From Streptomyces sp. NBC_01485 (lineage in GTDB: Bacteria; Actinomycetota; Actinomycetes; Streptomycetales; Streptomycetaceae): 64,000 nucleotides of DNA. Positions within the stretch are counted from its first letter, which is position 1, and each line of letters opens with the position of its first letter. The translations under genes were made by a program, and so were the position numbers. The notes below the pieces were generated by a model. It did not search any database. It saw only the letters and a list, made by a program, of their open reading frames with translations, and was not told the DNA's origin. Below, piece by piece: positions 52,372 to 61,776 of this stretch. The stretch lies in contig NZ_CP109435.1 of the NCBI RefSeq assembly GCF_036227125.1, forward strand, positions 1,736,001-1,800,000, in the 5' to 3' direction.

Positions 52372-53592
52372 CTAGAAGACCTCGTGCGACGCGCGGGCCG
52401 CGTGCGGGTCGCGTGTGCGGCGGCCTCGCCACAGGACGACCGCCGTCACCAGCAGCACTCCCCCGGCGCCGCCGGCGAGCAGTCCCGCCCAGCTCGACGT
52501 GTCGTCGTCCGTCTTCGGCTGGTCCGGGCCGGAGCCGAAGTAGCGCTCGCCGGAGGCCGCGGACTGCACGCCCTGCGGCTTGAGGCCGGCGGCGGCCTTG
52601 ATCGCGGCGGCCGGGTCGATGAAGCCGTAGCCGCGGGAGTCGTCGCGGCCGTCGGCGGGGGCGTTGCGGGCGGTGTCCTCCAGGAGCTTCTTGATCTGCG
52701 CGGGGGTCAGCCCGGGGTGAGCGGCCTTGACGAGGGCCACGGCGCCCGAGACGAAGGCGGAGGCGGCCGACGTCCCCCAGCCTTGGTAGTACTTGTGGTC
52801 CGGGTCGGCGATGACGACGTCGACGCCGGGCGCGCTGACCGTGGCGTACCAGCGGCGGGTGGAGAACGAGGCGCGGGTGCCGTAGCGGTCGACGGCGGTC
52901 GCGGCGATGACGCCCGGGTAGGCGGCCGGGTAGGAGATGTGGTCGCCCTTCTCGCCGCCGTTGCCGGCCGAGGCGACGACGACCGAGCCCTTCTTCAGCG
53001 CGTACTGGACGGCCTCGTCCTCGGCGGGCTCGGGGTGGGCGGAGGCGGAGTCGTCGCCGAGGGAGAGGTTGATGACGTCGGCGCCCTGGTCGGCGGCCCA
53101 GCGGATGCCTTCGGCGAGGGCGTTGCCGCGGGTGTTGCGGGCCTTGGTGCGCTGCGGGTCGCCGTCCTCCAGGATCACCCGGACGGGCAGGATCTTCGCC
53201 TCCGGGGCGATGCCGATGACTCCGTCGTCGTTGTCGTAACCGTGGCCGTGACCGGCGATGATGCCGGCCATCGCGGTGCCGTGGCGGGCCCAGGCGCGAT
53301 CGCCGGGCACGGCCCCGAAGCCGACCATGTCCTTGCCGGCGAGGACGTTGCCGTCGAGGTCGGGGTGGTCGGCCTCGACGCCGGTGTCCAGGACGGCGAC
53401 GGTGACGCCCCGGCCCTTGGTGGTCCGCCAGACCTCCTGCGTGTGCAGGGCGTCCAGGGCCCACTGCTGGCTGCGGATGCTGTCGGCGTAGGCGGTGGTG
53501 GGCGGCACGAGGGCGACAGTGGCGGCGAGGAGGCAGCCCAGGAGCCCGCCCCTGCGGGCCGTACGGGTCGCCCGGGTCGTGCGGGGGCTCAT
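52372..53592 (-). CDS. Mycosin-like type VII secretion-associated subtilase
   Basis: A 406-residue membrane-anchored serine protease. A signal peptide (about 1-36) is followed by a subtilase domain with Asp69 (VLDTGVEADHPD), His104 (RHGTAMAGII), Asn211 and Ser275 (GWGTSAAS), then a TM helix and a charged tail, the mycosin (MycP) order. MycPs attend type VII (ESX) systems, but no ESX core gene is visible here. ATG 53592 overlaps the stop of the upstream membrane-protein gene. Confidence 0.9.
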   Translation of the reverse strand: MSPRTTRATRTARRGGLLGCLLAATVALVPPTTAYADSIRSQQWALDALHTQEVWRTTKGRGVTVAVLDTGVEADHPDLDGNVLAGKDMVGFGAVPGDRAWARHGTAMAGIIAGHGHGYDNDDGVIGIAPEAKILPVRVILEDGDPQRTKARNTRGNALAEGIRWAADQGADVINLSLGDDSASAHPEPAEDEAVQYALKKGSVVVASAGNGGEKGDHISYPAAYPGVIAATAVDRYGTRASFSTRRWYATVSAPGVDVVIADPDHKYYQGWGTSAASAFVSGAVALVKAAHPGLTPAQIKKLLEDTARNAPADGRDDSRGYGFIDPAAAIKAAAGLKPQGVQSAASGERYFGSGPDQPKTDDDTSSWAGLLAGGAGGVLLVTAVVLWRGRRTRDPHAARASHEVF

Positions 53593-55862
53593 GAGGGATG
53601 CTCCGAGGGCGTGACGACGGTCTTGCGCAGGCCGCGCTCGACGCGGTCGGCGAGGCCCTGTGCCTCGTTGCCGAGGCCGGCCTGGGCGGGGGCCGTGGTG
53701 GCGCCGGTCGCGGTGGCCGCCGGGGCGGGCTGCGGGGTGTCGACGTCCCGGCCGTCGGCCCAGCCGGAGACGGCGTAGACGACGACGGGTGCGTCGGTGA
53801 GGACGGAGACCGTCCACGCGGCGCGCTGTTTGTCGCCGAAGGCGGCGGCGACGGTGTCCTTCGCGGCGTACGGGCGGGGCATCAGGTCCGCGCGCTGTGC
53901 CAGGCCCTCCTTCGCGAAGCGGCTGTCGAGCGAGCGCATGGCGGTGGCGTCGGCCTTCGTGAACAGCAGGCCGACGGTGGTCACGTAGCTCTGGGTGGCG
54001 TCGGTGTAGGTGGCTCGCAGGAGCCGGGTGCAGCCGACGGGGGCGAGGACCTGCTCCAGCAGCGGGTCGAAGGCGTCGGCGCAGCCGCTGTCCGGGGCGA
54101 CGGCGATCCGCGTCCAGGTGCGGTCGGCGCCGCCCGGCCCGGCGCCCTGTCCGTCGACCGTGGGCGGGAAGAGCTGGTCGACGGGCACGTTGTGCCACAG
54201 GCCGCCGGCGGTGACGTAGGTGCTGCGTTCGCCGGTGTCCTCCGAGTCCCCGACGAGCCAACTGCCGGTGACGGCACCACCGATGAGCCCCAGTCCGAGG
54301 ACGACACAGGCGGCGGCCGCGGCGGTGCGGCCCCGGCGGCCGAAGCGGCCCCGGTACCCCTCGGGCCGGGCGAACGTCACCACGGGGCGCATGGCGCCGG
54401 GGGTGGCGCGGGTGCCGCCGGGGGCCACGGGGGCGCTCCAGGAGAGGGCCGGGTCGGGTCCGCTCGGCACGTCCGGGGCGACGTCGGGCCGCCGCGGCGT
54501 CTCGGGCGCGGTGGGCTCGGCCGGCCCGACGAAGTCGGGCTGCCGCACGGCCGCGCCAGGGCTCCAGGCCGCCCAGCCGTCCGCCTCCGGCGCGCTCTGC
54601 CGTTCGCCGCTCCCGGCACTCCCCGCCTCCGCCTCCTGCCGCTGCGGCCCGGGCGCGGGCACCCAACTCCGCGGCAGCGGCGACCAGCCACTGTCGGCAA
54701 CGGAGGCGGACCCGCCGTCCGAGCCGAGAGGCCGGGAGGGGGCAGCCGCGGCACCACCGGAACGGACGTCGTCCGAGGCTGCGGGGCGAGGAATGTCCGA
54801 ACCCGAGACGTCCGGGGCGGCGGCACGGGAGGGGGGCGCGCCCAAGGGACGGGAGGCGGCCGAGGCGGCTGGACCCGAAGCGTCCGGAGCGGCGGCGCGG
54901 GAAGGGGGCGCGCCGAAGAAGCCGGAGTCCGTCGTGGCGGCGGGAGCCTGGGGACCGGCCGAGGAGGCGGGCGGGTCGGCGGGGCGGGGTGCCGGCCTGG
55001 TGACGCGGGGCGCTCGGCGGAAGTCGCGGGGTGGGGCGGAGCGGGGGACGTTGGGTTGGGCGGACGGGCGCGATTCGGCTCGCGCGGGCGTCCCCGTGTC
55101 GCCGCCGCGCGGGGGTGAGGCAGGCCGGGCCGGCTGTGGCGGGGTGTCCGGGAAGCGGGCCGACGCGGGCGGCGGGGGCTGGGTCATGGCGTCCGTGTGC
55201 TGGGCCCGCGGGTCGGCGAAGCGGGGGGCGGTGCGGGGGATGGGGGGAACCGTGTCCGAGGCGGCGCGAAAGCCGTCCCCGGCCGCGCCTTCACCCCCGG
55301 CGACCGGCGCCCCCGCCGGGGACGCGGTCGCCCGGCGCGCGGCCTGCGGCTCGGCCGGCCCTGCGGCGGCCGCGCGCGGGGCCTCCGGCTGAGCCGGACC
55401 AGAAGTCATCCGGCGGGACTCCTGCTGCCCGGCCGGGCCCGTAGCCGCCCTACGCGTGGCCTCCTGCCCCGCCGTGCCAGCGGATACCGGGCGGGCAGTT
55501 CCGCCCACCGCCGGACCGACGGACGACCAACGCCCAGGCTCCCCCTCCGCCGGGCCGGAAGTCACCCGGCCCGCGGGCTCCCGCTTCGCGGGGCCGGTGG
55601 TCCACCAGCTTCCCGGGCCCCGCTGCTCCAGTCCCGGGGCCGCACGTCGGGTGGGTTCCGCCTCGCCCGGGGCCGCTCGGCGGGTGGGCTGTGCCTCGCC
55701 CGGGGGCGACGGGGGCGGGGGCTCCTGCTGTGCCTCGGCGGTGGGTGCCTGACCCCAGTGGTCCTGCTCCGCCTCGTTCGTGGCTGTTGCGGGTGGGGTT
55801 GTGGGGCGTGGGGGTGTGGTCGGGCGTGGGGGGATCGAGGCGCGGCGTGCTTCTGTGCTCAT
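53589..55862 (-). CDS. Pro/Ala-rich single-pass membrane protein of unknown function
   Basis: A 757-residue protein from ATG 55862; the frame extends upstream to 56018 without a ribosome site. Residues 1-510 are a disordered Pro/Ala/Gly/Ser region with RRAAPG..PTRRAAPG-like repeats, a TM helix lies at about 514-536, and the extracytoplasmic domain at about 545-757 has paired Cys residues (CADAF, GCTRLL). It is translationally coupled (ATGA) to the mycosin-like protease, so they probably work together. No known family is certain. Confidence 0.8.
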   Translation of the reverse strand: MSTEARRASIPPRPTTPPRPTTPPATATNEAEQDHWGQAPTAEAQQEPPPPSPPGEAQPTRRAAPGEAEPTRRAAPGLEQRGPGSWWTTGPAKREPAGRVTSGPAEGEPGRWSSVGPAVGGTARPVSAGTAGQEATRRAATGPAGQQESRRMTSGPAQPEAPRAAAAGPAEPQAARRATASPAGAPVAGGEGAAGDGFRAASDTVPPIPRTAPRFADPRAQHTDAMTQPPPPASARFPDTPPQPARPASPPRGGDTGTPARAESRPSAQPNVPRSAPPRDFRRAPRVTRPAPRPADPPASSAGPQAPAATTDSGFFGAPPSRAAAPDASGPAASAASRPLGAPPSRAAAPDVSGSDIPRPAASDDVRSGGAAAAPSRPLGSDGGSASVADSGWSPLPRSWVPAPGPQRQEAEAGSAGSGERQSAPEADGWAAWSPGAAVRQPDFVGPAEPTAPETPRRPDVAPDVPSGPDPALSWSAPVAPGGTRATPGAMRPVVTFARPEGYRGRFGRRGRTAAAAACVVLGLGLIGGAVTGSWLVGDSEDTGERSTYVTAGGLWHNVPVDQLFPPTVDGQGAGPGGADRTWTRIAVAPDSGCADAFDPLLEQVLAPVGCTRLLRATYTDATQSYVTTVGLLFTKADATAMRSLDSRFAKEGLAQRADLMPRPYAAKDTVAAAFGDKQRAAWTVSVLTDAPVVVYAVSGWADGRDVDTPQPAPAATATGATTAPAQAGLGNEAQGLADRVERGLRKTVVTPSEHPS

Positions 55863-56123
55863 GCACCCCCCGTTTCCTCGTGCCCGGGCCGTCGTTCTCG
55901 TACGCGGGCCGACGTGCGGTTGCCCGGTGATCTGTTCAGGGCACGCATACCCGCACGGGCGGACCGGCATCCCGACGCGGCTGCCCGGCCGGAGCCGTCC
56001 TGCGTGCGTGCGCGTCACTCTACGGCTTCTCGCTGGGCAAACGGGAACCAGTCCGCACCCCCCGGGGCTTCTGCCCGGAACGTCCCCCTACCCTGCGGTA
56101 ATCCTGTCTGGCAGGCTTCGTTC

Positions 56124-57326
56124 ATGACTGCGCGCGCCGCCGACCGGGCCCGTTACGACCGGGCCACCGAGCATCTCGACGCCCCACTCGCGATCGTCGA
56201 CCTGGAGGCATTCGACGCCAACGCGGCGGATCTCGTCCGCCGGGCCGGCGGCAAGCCGATCCGGGTGGCGAGCAAGTCCGTGCGCTGCCGAACGCTCTTG
56301 GAGCGCGTCCTCGCGAAGGACGGCTTCGCGGGCATCATGTCGTTCACCCTCGCCGAGTCCCTGTGGCTCGCGCGGTCCGGGTTCGAGGACATCCTGCTCG
56401 CCTACCCCTCCGCCGACCGCACCGCCTTCGCGGAACTCGCCGCCGACCCCAAGCTCGCCGCCGCCGTCACCGTCATGGTCGACGACGTCGCGCAGCTCGA
56501 CCTCATCGACTCCGCACGGGCCGGCGGCAGCGAAGTCGTCCGTGTCTGCCTGGAGTTGGACACCTCGCTGAAGCTGCTCGGCGGCCGGCTCCGGGTCGGC
56601 GCGCTGCGCTCGCCGCTGCACTCCCCCGCCCAGGTCGCCGACGTGGCGCGGGCGGTGGCCCGGCGGCCGGGGTTCCAGCTCGTGGGGATCATGGCCTACG
56701 AGGGTCACATCGCCGGGGTCGGCGACGCCCTCGCCGGGCGGCCCTTCCGGTCCCGGGCGATCCGGCTGATGCAGGCCACCGCCCGCCGTGAACTCGCCGA
56801 GCGGCGCGCCGCCGTGGTGCGTGCGGTGCGGGCCGTCGTACCGGATCTGGAGTACGTCAACGGCGGCGGCACCGGCAGTGTGCAGCACACCGCCGCCGAG
56901 GACGCGGTCACGGAGATCGCGGCCGGGTCTGGGCTGTACGTGCCGCGTCTCTTCGACAACTACACGTCGTTCAGCGGGCGTCCGGCCGCCCTGTTCGCCC
57001 AGCCCGTCGTACGGCGGCCGGGGGTCGGGATCGTGACGGTCCTCGGCGGCGGTTACCCGGCGTCCGGCGCTGCCGGACCCGACCGGCTGCCGGTGCCGTA
57101 CCTCCCGGAGGGGCTGCGTTACGACCCCCAGGAGGGCCCCGGCGAGGTGCAGACGCCGCTCATCGGCTCGCCCGCCGACGATCTGCTGATCGGCGACAGG
57201 GTGTGGTTCCGGCACGCGAAGGCCGGTGAGCTGTGCGAGCGGTTCGACGTGCTGCACCTCGTCGAGGGGGACAGGGTCACGGCGACCGTGCCCACCTACC
57301 GGGGTGAGGGCCACACGTTCCTGTAG
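56124..57326 (+). CDS. Amino acid deaminase/aldolase (alanine racemase-like PLP enzyme)
   Basis: A 400-residue fold-III PLP enzyme. The N-terminal alanine-racemase barrel carries the PLP Lys in IRVASKSVRCR (K51), with YEGHIAGVGD, VNGGGTGSVQHTA and FDNYTSFSGRP typical of the D-threonine-aldolase/amino-acid-deaminase branch. The substrate is unknown; D-amino acids are plausible. It starts at ATG 56124 and stands alone, convergent with the SDR gene 11 bases later. The 261-base gap to the divergent membrane-protein gene holds its promoter. Confidence 0.88.
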   Translation: MTARAADRARYDRATEHLDAPLAIVDLEAFDANAADLVRRAGGKPIRVASKSVRCRTLLERVLAKDGFAGIMSFTLAESLWLARSGFEDILLAYPSADRTAFAELAADPKLAAAVTVMVDDVAQLDLIDSARAGGSEVVRVCLELDTSLKLLGGRLRVGALRSPLHSPAQVADVARAVARRPGFQLVGIMAYEGHIAGVGDALAGRPFRSRAIRLMQATARRELAERRAAVVRAVRAVVPDLEYVNGGGTGSVQHTAAEDAVTEIAAGSGLYVPRLFDNYTSFSGRPAALFAQPVVRRPGVGIVTVLGGGYPASGAAGPDRLPVPYLPEGLRYDPQEGPGEVQTPLIGSPADDLLIGDRVWFRHAKAGELCERFDVLHLVEGDRVTATVPTYRGEGHTFL

Positions 57327-57337
57327 AGCGAGCGGGC

Positions 57338-58129
57338 CTACAGCGGGGTGACGTACGCCCCGGAGATCCCGCCGTCCACCAGGAAGTCGCTGGCGTTGAC
57401 GAACGAGGAGTCGTCGCTGGCCAGGAAGGCGACGGCGGCGGCGATCTCCTCGGCCTCGGCGAACCGGCCGACGGGGATGTGGACCAGCCGGCGGGCCGCC
57501 CGCTCGGGGTCCGTGGCGAACAGCTCCTGGAGGAGCGGGGTGTTGACCGGCCCGGGGCAGAGGGCGTTCACGCGGATGCCCTCCCGCGCGAACTGCACGC
57601 CCAGCTCACGGGACATGGCCAGCACCCCGCCCTTGGACGCCGTGTACGAGATCTGGGACGTGGCCGCGCCCATCCGCGCCACGAACGACGCCGTGTTGAT
57701 GATCGACCCCTTGCCCTGGCGCCGCATGTAGGGGATGGCGGCCTTGCAACACAGGTAGACGGAGGTCAGGTTGACCTCCTGGACGCGCTTCCAGGCCTCG
57801 AGGCCGGTCTCCAGGATGGAGTCGTCGTCGGGCGGCGAGATGCCCGCGTTGTTGAAGGCGATGTCGACGCTGCCGTAGGTGTCGTAGGCCGTCTTGAACA
57901 GCGCTTCGACCTGCTCGGGGTCGGTGACGTCGACCTTCACAAAGGTCCCGCCGATCTCGGCGGCGGCGGCCTTGCCGCGGGTCTCGTCGACGTCGCCGCA
58001 GACGACGTGCGCGCCCTCGGAGGCGAGCCGGCGCGCGGTGGCGAGGCCGATGCCGCTGCCGGCGCCGGTGATGACGGCCGTCCGGCCGACGAGGCGGCGG
58101 CAGACGATGTCAGGGGTCTGAGCGGTCAC
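57338..58129 (-). CDS. Short-chain dehydrogenase/reductase
   Basis: A 263-residue NAD(P)-dependent oxidoreductase. It has TGAGSGIGLA (cofactor loop), NNAG, the catalytic Tyr/Lys in YTASKGG, and a C-terminal VNASDFLVDGG motif of the classical SDR family. It overlaps the aldehyde dehydrogenase stop by four bases, so it belongs to the glnA4-ALDH operon, where it may oxidise a gamma-glutamylated amino alcohol to the aldehyde. That step is inferred. Confidence 0.9.
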   Translation of the reverse strand: MTAQTPDIVCRRLVGRTAVITGAGSGIGLATARRLASEGAHVVCGDVDETRGKAAAAEIGGTFVKVDVTDPEQVEALFKTAYDTYGSVDIAFNNAGISPPDDDSILETGLEAWKRVQEVNLTSVYLCCKAAIPYMRRQGKGSIINTASFVARMGAATSQISYTASKGGVLAMSRELGVQFAREGIRVNALCPGPVNTPLLQELFATDPERAARRLVHIPVGRFAEAEEIAAAVAFLASDDSSFVNASDFLVDGGISGAYVTPL

Positions 58130-59517
58130 TGTGCGGGGCCCTCCGTGCTGATGAAGACGTTCTTGGTTTCGGTGAAGGCGGTCAGGGCGTCCGGGCCCAG
58201 CTCACGGCCGACGCCGGACTGTTTGAAGCCGCCGAAGGGCGTCCAATAGCGGACGCTGGAGTGGGAGTTGACGGACAGGTTCCCGGCGCGCACGGCCTGC
58301 GAGACGCGCAGGGCGCGGCCGATGTCGCGGGTCCAGATGGAGCCGGAGAGGCCGTAGGGGGTGTCGTTGGCGAGCCGGATCGCGTCCGCCTCGTCGATGA
58401 AGGGCAGCAGGACGGCCACGGGTCCGAAGATCTCCTCGCGGGCCGCGCCGGAGTCGGGCGCGGCGCCGGTGAGGACGGTCGGCGGGAACCAGAAGCCGGG
58501 GCCGTCGGGGGCCGTTCCGCGCAGGGCCTGGGCGTCGTCCGGCACGAACGACCGTACGCGGTCCACCTGTTGGCGGGAGATCAGCGGGCCCATCTGCGTC
58601 GCCTCGTCGGCCGGATCGCCGACCACGACAGCGGACAGCTCCCTGGCGAGGTGCTCGGCGACCTCGTCGTACACCGACTCCTGGACGAGGATCCGGGTGC
58701 GGGCGCAGCAGTCCTGGCCGGAGTTGTCCAGGAAGGAGAAGGGGTCGACGGCGGTCTTCAGGTCGGCGTCCGCGAAGACGACGTTGGGGCTCTTGCCGCC
58801 GAGTTCCAGGGTGACCGGTTTGACCTGCCGGGCGCAGCGTTCCATGACCTCGCGGCCGGTGCGGGTGGAGCCGGTGAACACGATCTTCGCGACGCCGGGG
58901 TGGTCGACGAGCGCGCGTCCGGTGACCGCGCCGTAGCCGGGGAGGACGTGGAACAGGCCCTCGGGGAGGCCTGCCTCCAGGGCGAGTTCGGCCAGGCGCA
59001 GGGCGGTGAGCGGGGTGGTCTCGGCGGGCTTGAGGAGGACCGCGTTGCCGGCGGCGAGGGCCGGGAAGGAGCCCCAGGCGGCGATCGGCATCGGGAAGTT
59101 CCAGGGGGCGATCACGCCGACCACGCCGAGGGGCTCGTGGAAGGTGACGTCCCAGCCGCCGGCGACGGGGATCTGCCTGCCGAGGAGCCGTTCGACGCCA
59201 CCGGCCGCGTAGAGCAGCAGGTCGCGGGCGTTGCCGGCCTCCCAGCGGGCGTTGCCGAGGAGGTGACCGGCCTCCCGGACCTCCAGCCGGGCCAGTTCCT
59301 CCAGGTGCGCGTCGACGACGTCGGCGAAGCGGCGCAGTTGGCGGGCGCGGTCGGCGGGCGGGAGCGCGGCCCACTTCGCCTGCGCCCCGGCGGCGCGTAC
59401 GACGGCCGCGTCCACGTCGGCCTCGGTGGCGGCGGGGACGGTCGCGACGACCTCTTCCGTCGCGGGATTGAGGACGGTCAGCTCATCCTCGACGGTCAGC
59501 TCATGCTCGTACGGCAA
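58126..59517 (-). CDS. Aldehyde dehydrogenase (gamma-glutamyl-aldehyde type)
   Basis: A 463-residue NAD(P)+ dehydrogenase. Motifs include the catalytic Glu in VTLELGGKSPN (about 245), the nucleophilic Cys in NSGQDCCART (about 279), and EIFGPVAVLLPF. TTG 59517 is preferred because AAAGG lies seven bases upstream; GTG 59532 overlaps the glnA stop and is possible. Like PuuC it may oxidise a gamma-glutamyl-aminoaldehyde to the acid. It is operonic with the GlnA4-like and SDR genes. Confidence 0.9.
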   Translation of the reverse strand: MPYEHELTVEDELTVLNPATEEVVATVPAATEADVDAAVVRAAGAQAKWAALPPADRARQLRRFADVVDAHLEELARLEVREAGHLLGNARWEAGNARDLLLYAAGGVERLLGRQIPVAGGWDVTFHEPLGVVGVIAPWNFPMPIAAWGSFPALAAGNAVLLKPAETTPLTALRLAELALEAGLPEGLFHVLPGYGAVTGRALVDHPGVAKIVFTGSTRTGREVMERCARQVKPVTLELGGKSPNVVFADADLKTAVDPFSFLDNSGQDCCARTRILVQESVYDEVAEHLARELSAVVVGDPADEATQMGPLISRQQVDRVRSFVPDDAQALRGTAPDGPGFWFPPTVLTGAAPDSGAAREEIFGPVAVLLPFIDEADAIRLANDTPYGLSGSIWTRDIGRALRVSQAVRAGNLSVNSHSSVRYWTPFGGFKQSGVGRELGPDALTAFTETKNVFISTEGPAQ

Positions 59518-59528
59518 CGAAGGACCTT

Positions 59529-60899
59529 TCACAGACGTTCGAAGGAGCGGCGCAGCTCCCAGTCGGTGACCGCGGCGTCGAAGGCCTCCAGCTCGACGCG
59601 GGCCATGTTGCTGTAGTGCGCGACGACCTCCTCGCCGAAGGCGGCCAGCGCGATCGGGCTGTTCGCCCACAGCTCGGCGGCCTCGCGGAGCGTGGTGGGG
59701 ACGTGCGCGTAGTCGGCGGTGTAGGCGTTTCCGGAGCAGGCCTCGGGCAGCTCCAGTTTCTGTTCGATGCCGTACAGCCCGGCCGCGACCAGTCCGGCGA
59801 CCGCGAGGTGGGGGTTGACGTCGCCGCCGGGCAGCCGGTTCTCGAAGCGCATCGAGCGGCCGTGGCCGACGACCCGCAGCGAGCAGGTGCGGTTGTCGTG
59901 CCCCCAGGCGACGGCGGTCGGGGCGAAGGAGCCCGGCTGGAACCGCTTGTAGGAGTTGATGTTGGGGGCGTAGAGGAGGGAGAAGTCGCGCAGGGCTGCC
60001 AGTTGTCCGGCGAGGAAGTGGCGCATGACGTCGGACATGCCGTCCGCGTCGGCGGGGGTGCCGGCCATGACGTTGGTGCCGTCGGCGTCGGTGAGGGAGA
60101 GGTGGATGTGGCAGGAGTTGCCCTCGCGCTCGTTGTACTTCGCCATGAAGGTCAGCGAGACGCCCTCCTGCGCGGCGATCTCCTTGGCGCCGGTCTTGTA
60201 GATCGCGTGCTGGTCGCAGGTGACCAGGGCCTCGTCGTAGCGGAAGACGATCTCGTGCTGGCCGGGGTTGCACTCGCCCTTGGCGGACTCGACGGTGAGG
60301 CCGGCGCCGGCCATCTCGTTGCGGATGCGGCGCAGCAGCGGCTCGACCCGTCCGGTCCCGAGGACCGAGTAGTCGACGTTGTACTGGTTGACCGGGGTGA
60401 GGCCGCGGTAGTTCGCGTCCCAGGCGGCCTCGTAGCTGTCCTTGAAGACGATGAACTCCAGCTCGGTGCCGACCTGGGCGGTGAAGCCGTGCTCGGCGAG
60501 GCGCTCCAGTTGGCGGCGCAGGATCTGGCGCGGGGCGGCGACCACGGGCGAGCCGTCGCTCCAGGCGAGGTCGGCGACCAGCATGGCCGTACCGGCGTTC
60601 CAGGGCACGCGGCGCAGGGTGGAGAGGTCGGGGTGCATGGCGAAGTCACCGTAGCCGCGCTCCCAGGAGGACATGGCGTACCCGTCGACGGTGTTCATCT
60701 CCGTGTCGACGGCCAGCAGGTAGTTGCAGCCCTCGGTGCCGTGCCGGAGGACCTCGGCGAGGAAGAATCCGGCGGCGAACCGCTTGCCCTGGAGCCGCCC
60801 TTGCATGTCGGGGAACGCCAGGACGACAGTGTCGATCTCACCGCTCGCGACGAGGGCGTGCAGTTCCTCGACGCTGAGCGGGGGTGTGCGGTCTGACAC
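59529..60899 (-). CDS. glnA4: Gamma-glutamylamine/ethanolamide synthetase (GlnA4-like glutamine synthetase paralogue)
   Basis: A 456-residue glutamine-synthetase-fold ligase. GS motifs are GTELEFIVFK, GNSCHIHLSL, YKRFQPGSFAPTA and SMRFENRLPGGDVNPHL. From memory, S. coelicolor GlnA4 (SCO1613), in the same neighbourhood, glutamylates ethanolamine, and the neighbouring genes agree. The GTG/ATG at 60899 gives normal length. It is divergent from the FadR-type regulator gene and first in the catabolic operon. It is not the housekeeping GS. Confidence 0.85.
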   Translation of the reverse strand: MSDRTPPLSVEELHALVASGEIDTVVLAFPDMQGRLQGKRFAAGFFLAEVLRHGTEGCNYLLAVDTEMNTVDGYAMSSWERGYGDFAMHPDLSTLRRVPWNAGTAMLVADLAWSDGSPVVAAPRQILRRQLERLAEHGFTAQVGTELEFIVFKDSYEAAWDANYRGLTPVNQYNVDYSVLGTGRVEPLLRRIRNEMAGAGLTVESAKGECNPGQHEIVFRYDEALVTCDQHAIYKTGAKEIAAQEGVSLTFMAKYNEREGNSCHIHLSLTDADGTNVMAGTPADADGMSDVMRHFLAGQLAALRDFSLLYAPNINSYKRFQPGSFAPTAVAWGHDNRTCSLRVVGHGRSMRFENRLPGGDVNPHLAVAGLVAAGLYGIEQKLELPEACSGNAYTADYAHVPTTLREAAELWANSPIALAAFGEEVVAHYSNMARVELEAFDAAVTDWELRRSFERL

Positions 60900-60974
60900 T
60901 GGAGGGCCTCCTCAGGCTTCCGGGGACCATAAGGTATTGCGGAGAACCATTGCTTGGGAAGGGGGCACGGCCAG
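60900..60974. promoter_or_regulatory. Divergent control region between glnA4-like operon and FadR-type regulator
   Basis: This 75-base gap must hold promoters for both sides. An A/T-richer segment (TAAGGTATTGCGG) near 60929-60941 is the best promoter candidate. The FadR-type protein probably binds here to control the operon. Confidence 0.4.
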
Positions 60975-61733
60975 ATGTCGGTGGACGCGGACGGCACACC
61001 GGACGGCGGACCGGGCGGCACACCGGACGACCGGCTGACGCCGGTACTGCGGCCGGTGCGGGCCGGGAACGGCTTCGAGGAGGCGCTGGAGCAGATCCTC
61101 CAGGTCGTCCGGCTGGGTCTGGTGCCGGGCGGCGAACGGCTGCCGGCCGAGCGGGATCTCGCGGAGCGGCTCGGGATCAGCCGGGTGACGCTGCGCGAGG
61201 TGCTGAAGGTGCTCCAGGACCAGGGGCTGGTCGAGTCGCGCCGGGGGCGTTACGGCGGCACGTTCGTGCTGCCGCGCGCGGACGCCGGCGGCGAGGACGA
61301 GCTGCGGCGGCGGATCGCCGAGGTCGACGTCGAGGACGTGCTGCGCTTCCGCGAGGTGCTGGAGGTGGGCGCGGCGGGCCTGTGCGCGACGCACGGGCTC
61401 GACCGCGAACAGGCGGAGCGCCTGCGCGAAGCCCTCGCCCGCACCGAGGACGCGCCGCTCACCGACTACCGGCGCCTGGACACGATGCTCCACCTCACCC
61501 TGGCCGAGCTGTGCGGCTCACCGTCGCTGACCGCGCGGTACGCGGCGGTACGGGCCACGGTGAACGACCTGCTCGACTGCATCCCGCTCCTCGTGCGCAA
61601 CCTGGAGCACTCGCAGCGCCAGCACATCGCGCTGGTGGAAGCGGTGCTGGACGGCGACTCGGACGGCGCGCGGGAGATGATGCGGGAGCACTGCGCGGGG
61701 ACGGCGGCCCTGCTCAGGGGCTTCCTGACGTGA
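60975..61733 (+). CDS. FadR/GntR family transcriptional regulator (FCD domain)
   Basis: A 252-residue regulator beginning at ATG 60975 (TTG 60954 is an in-frame option). The winged helix is PAERDLAERLGISRVTLREVL, and the C-terminal FCD ligand-binding domain has HLTLAELCGSPSLT and RQHIALVEAVLDGD, with metal-ligand His/Asp positions. It probably senses an amine or glutamylated product and controls the divergent glnA4-like operon and the following hydrolase gene. Confidence 0.9.
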   Translation: MSVDADGTPDGGPGGTPDDRLTPVLRPVRAGNGFEEALEQILQVVRLGLVPGGERLPAERDLAERLGISRVTLREVLKVLQDQGLVESRRGRYGGTFVLPRADAGGEDELRRRIAEVDVEDVLRFREVLEVGAAGLCATHGLDREQAERLREALARTEDAPLTDYRRLDTMLHLTLAELCGSPSLTARYAAVRATVNDLLDCIPLLVRNLEHSQRQHIALVEAVLDGDSDGAREMMREHCAGTAALLRGFLT

Positions 61734-61776
61734 GACAAAGGTATGCGAGCAGTCCATTGAAGGCCGGGGAGGCGAC

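Noticed and set aside
55197..56123. Upstream extension of the deaminase/aldolase frame
   Set aside because: The first 309 codons are antisense to the Pro-rich membrane protein; similarity starts at ATG 56124.
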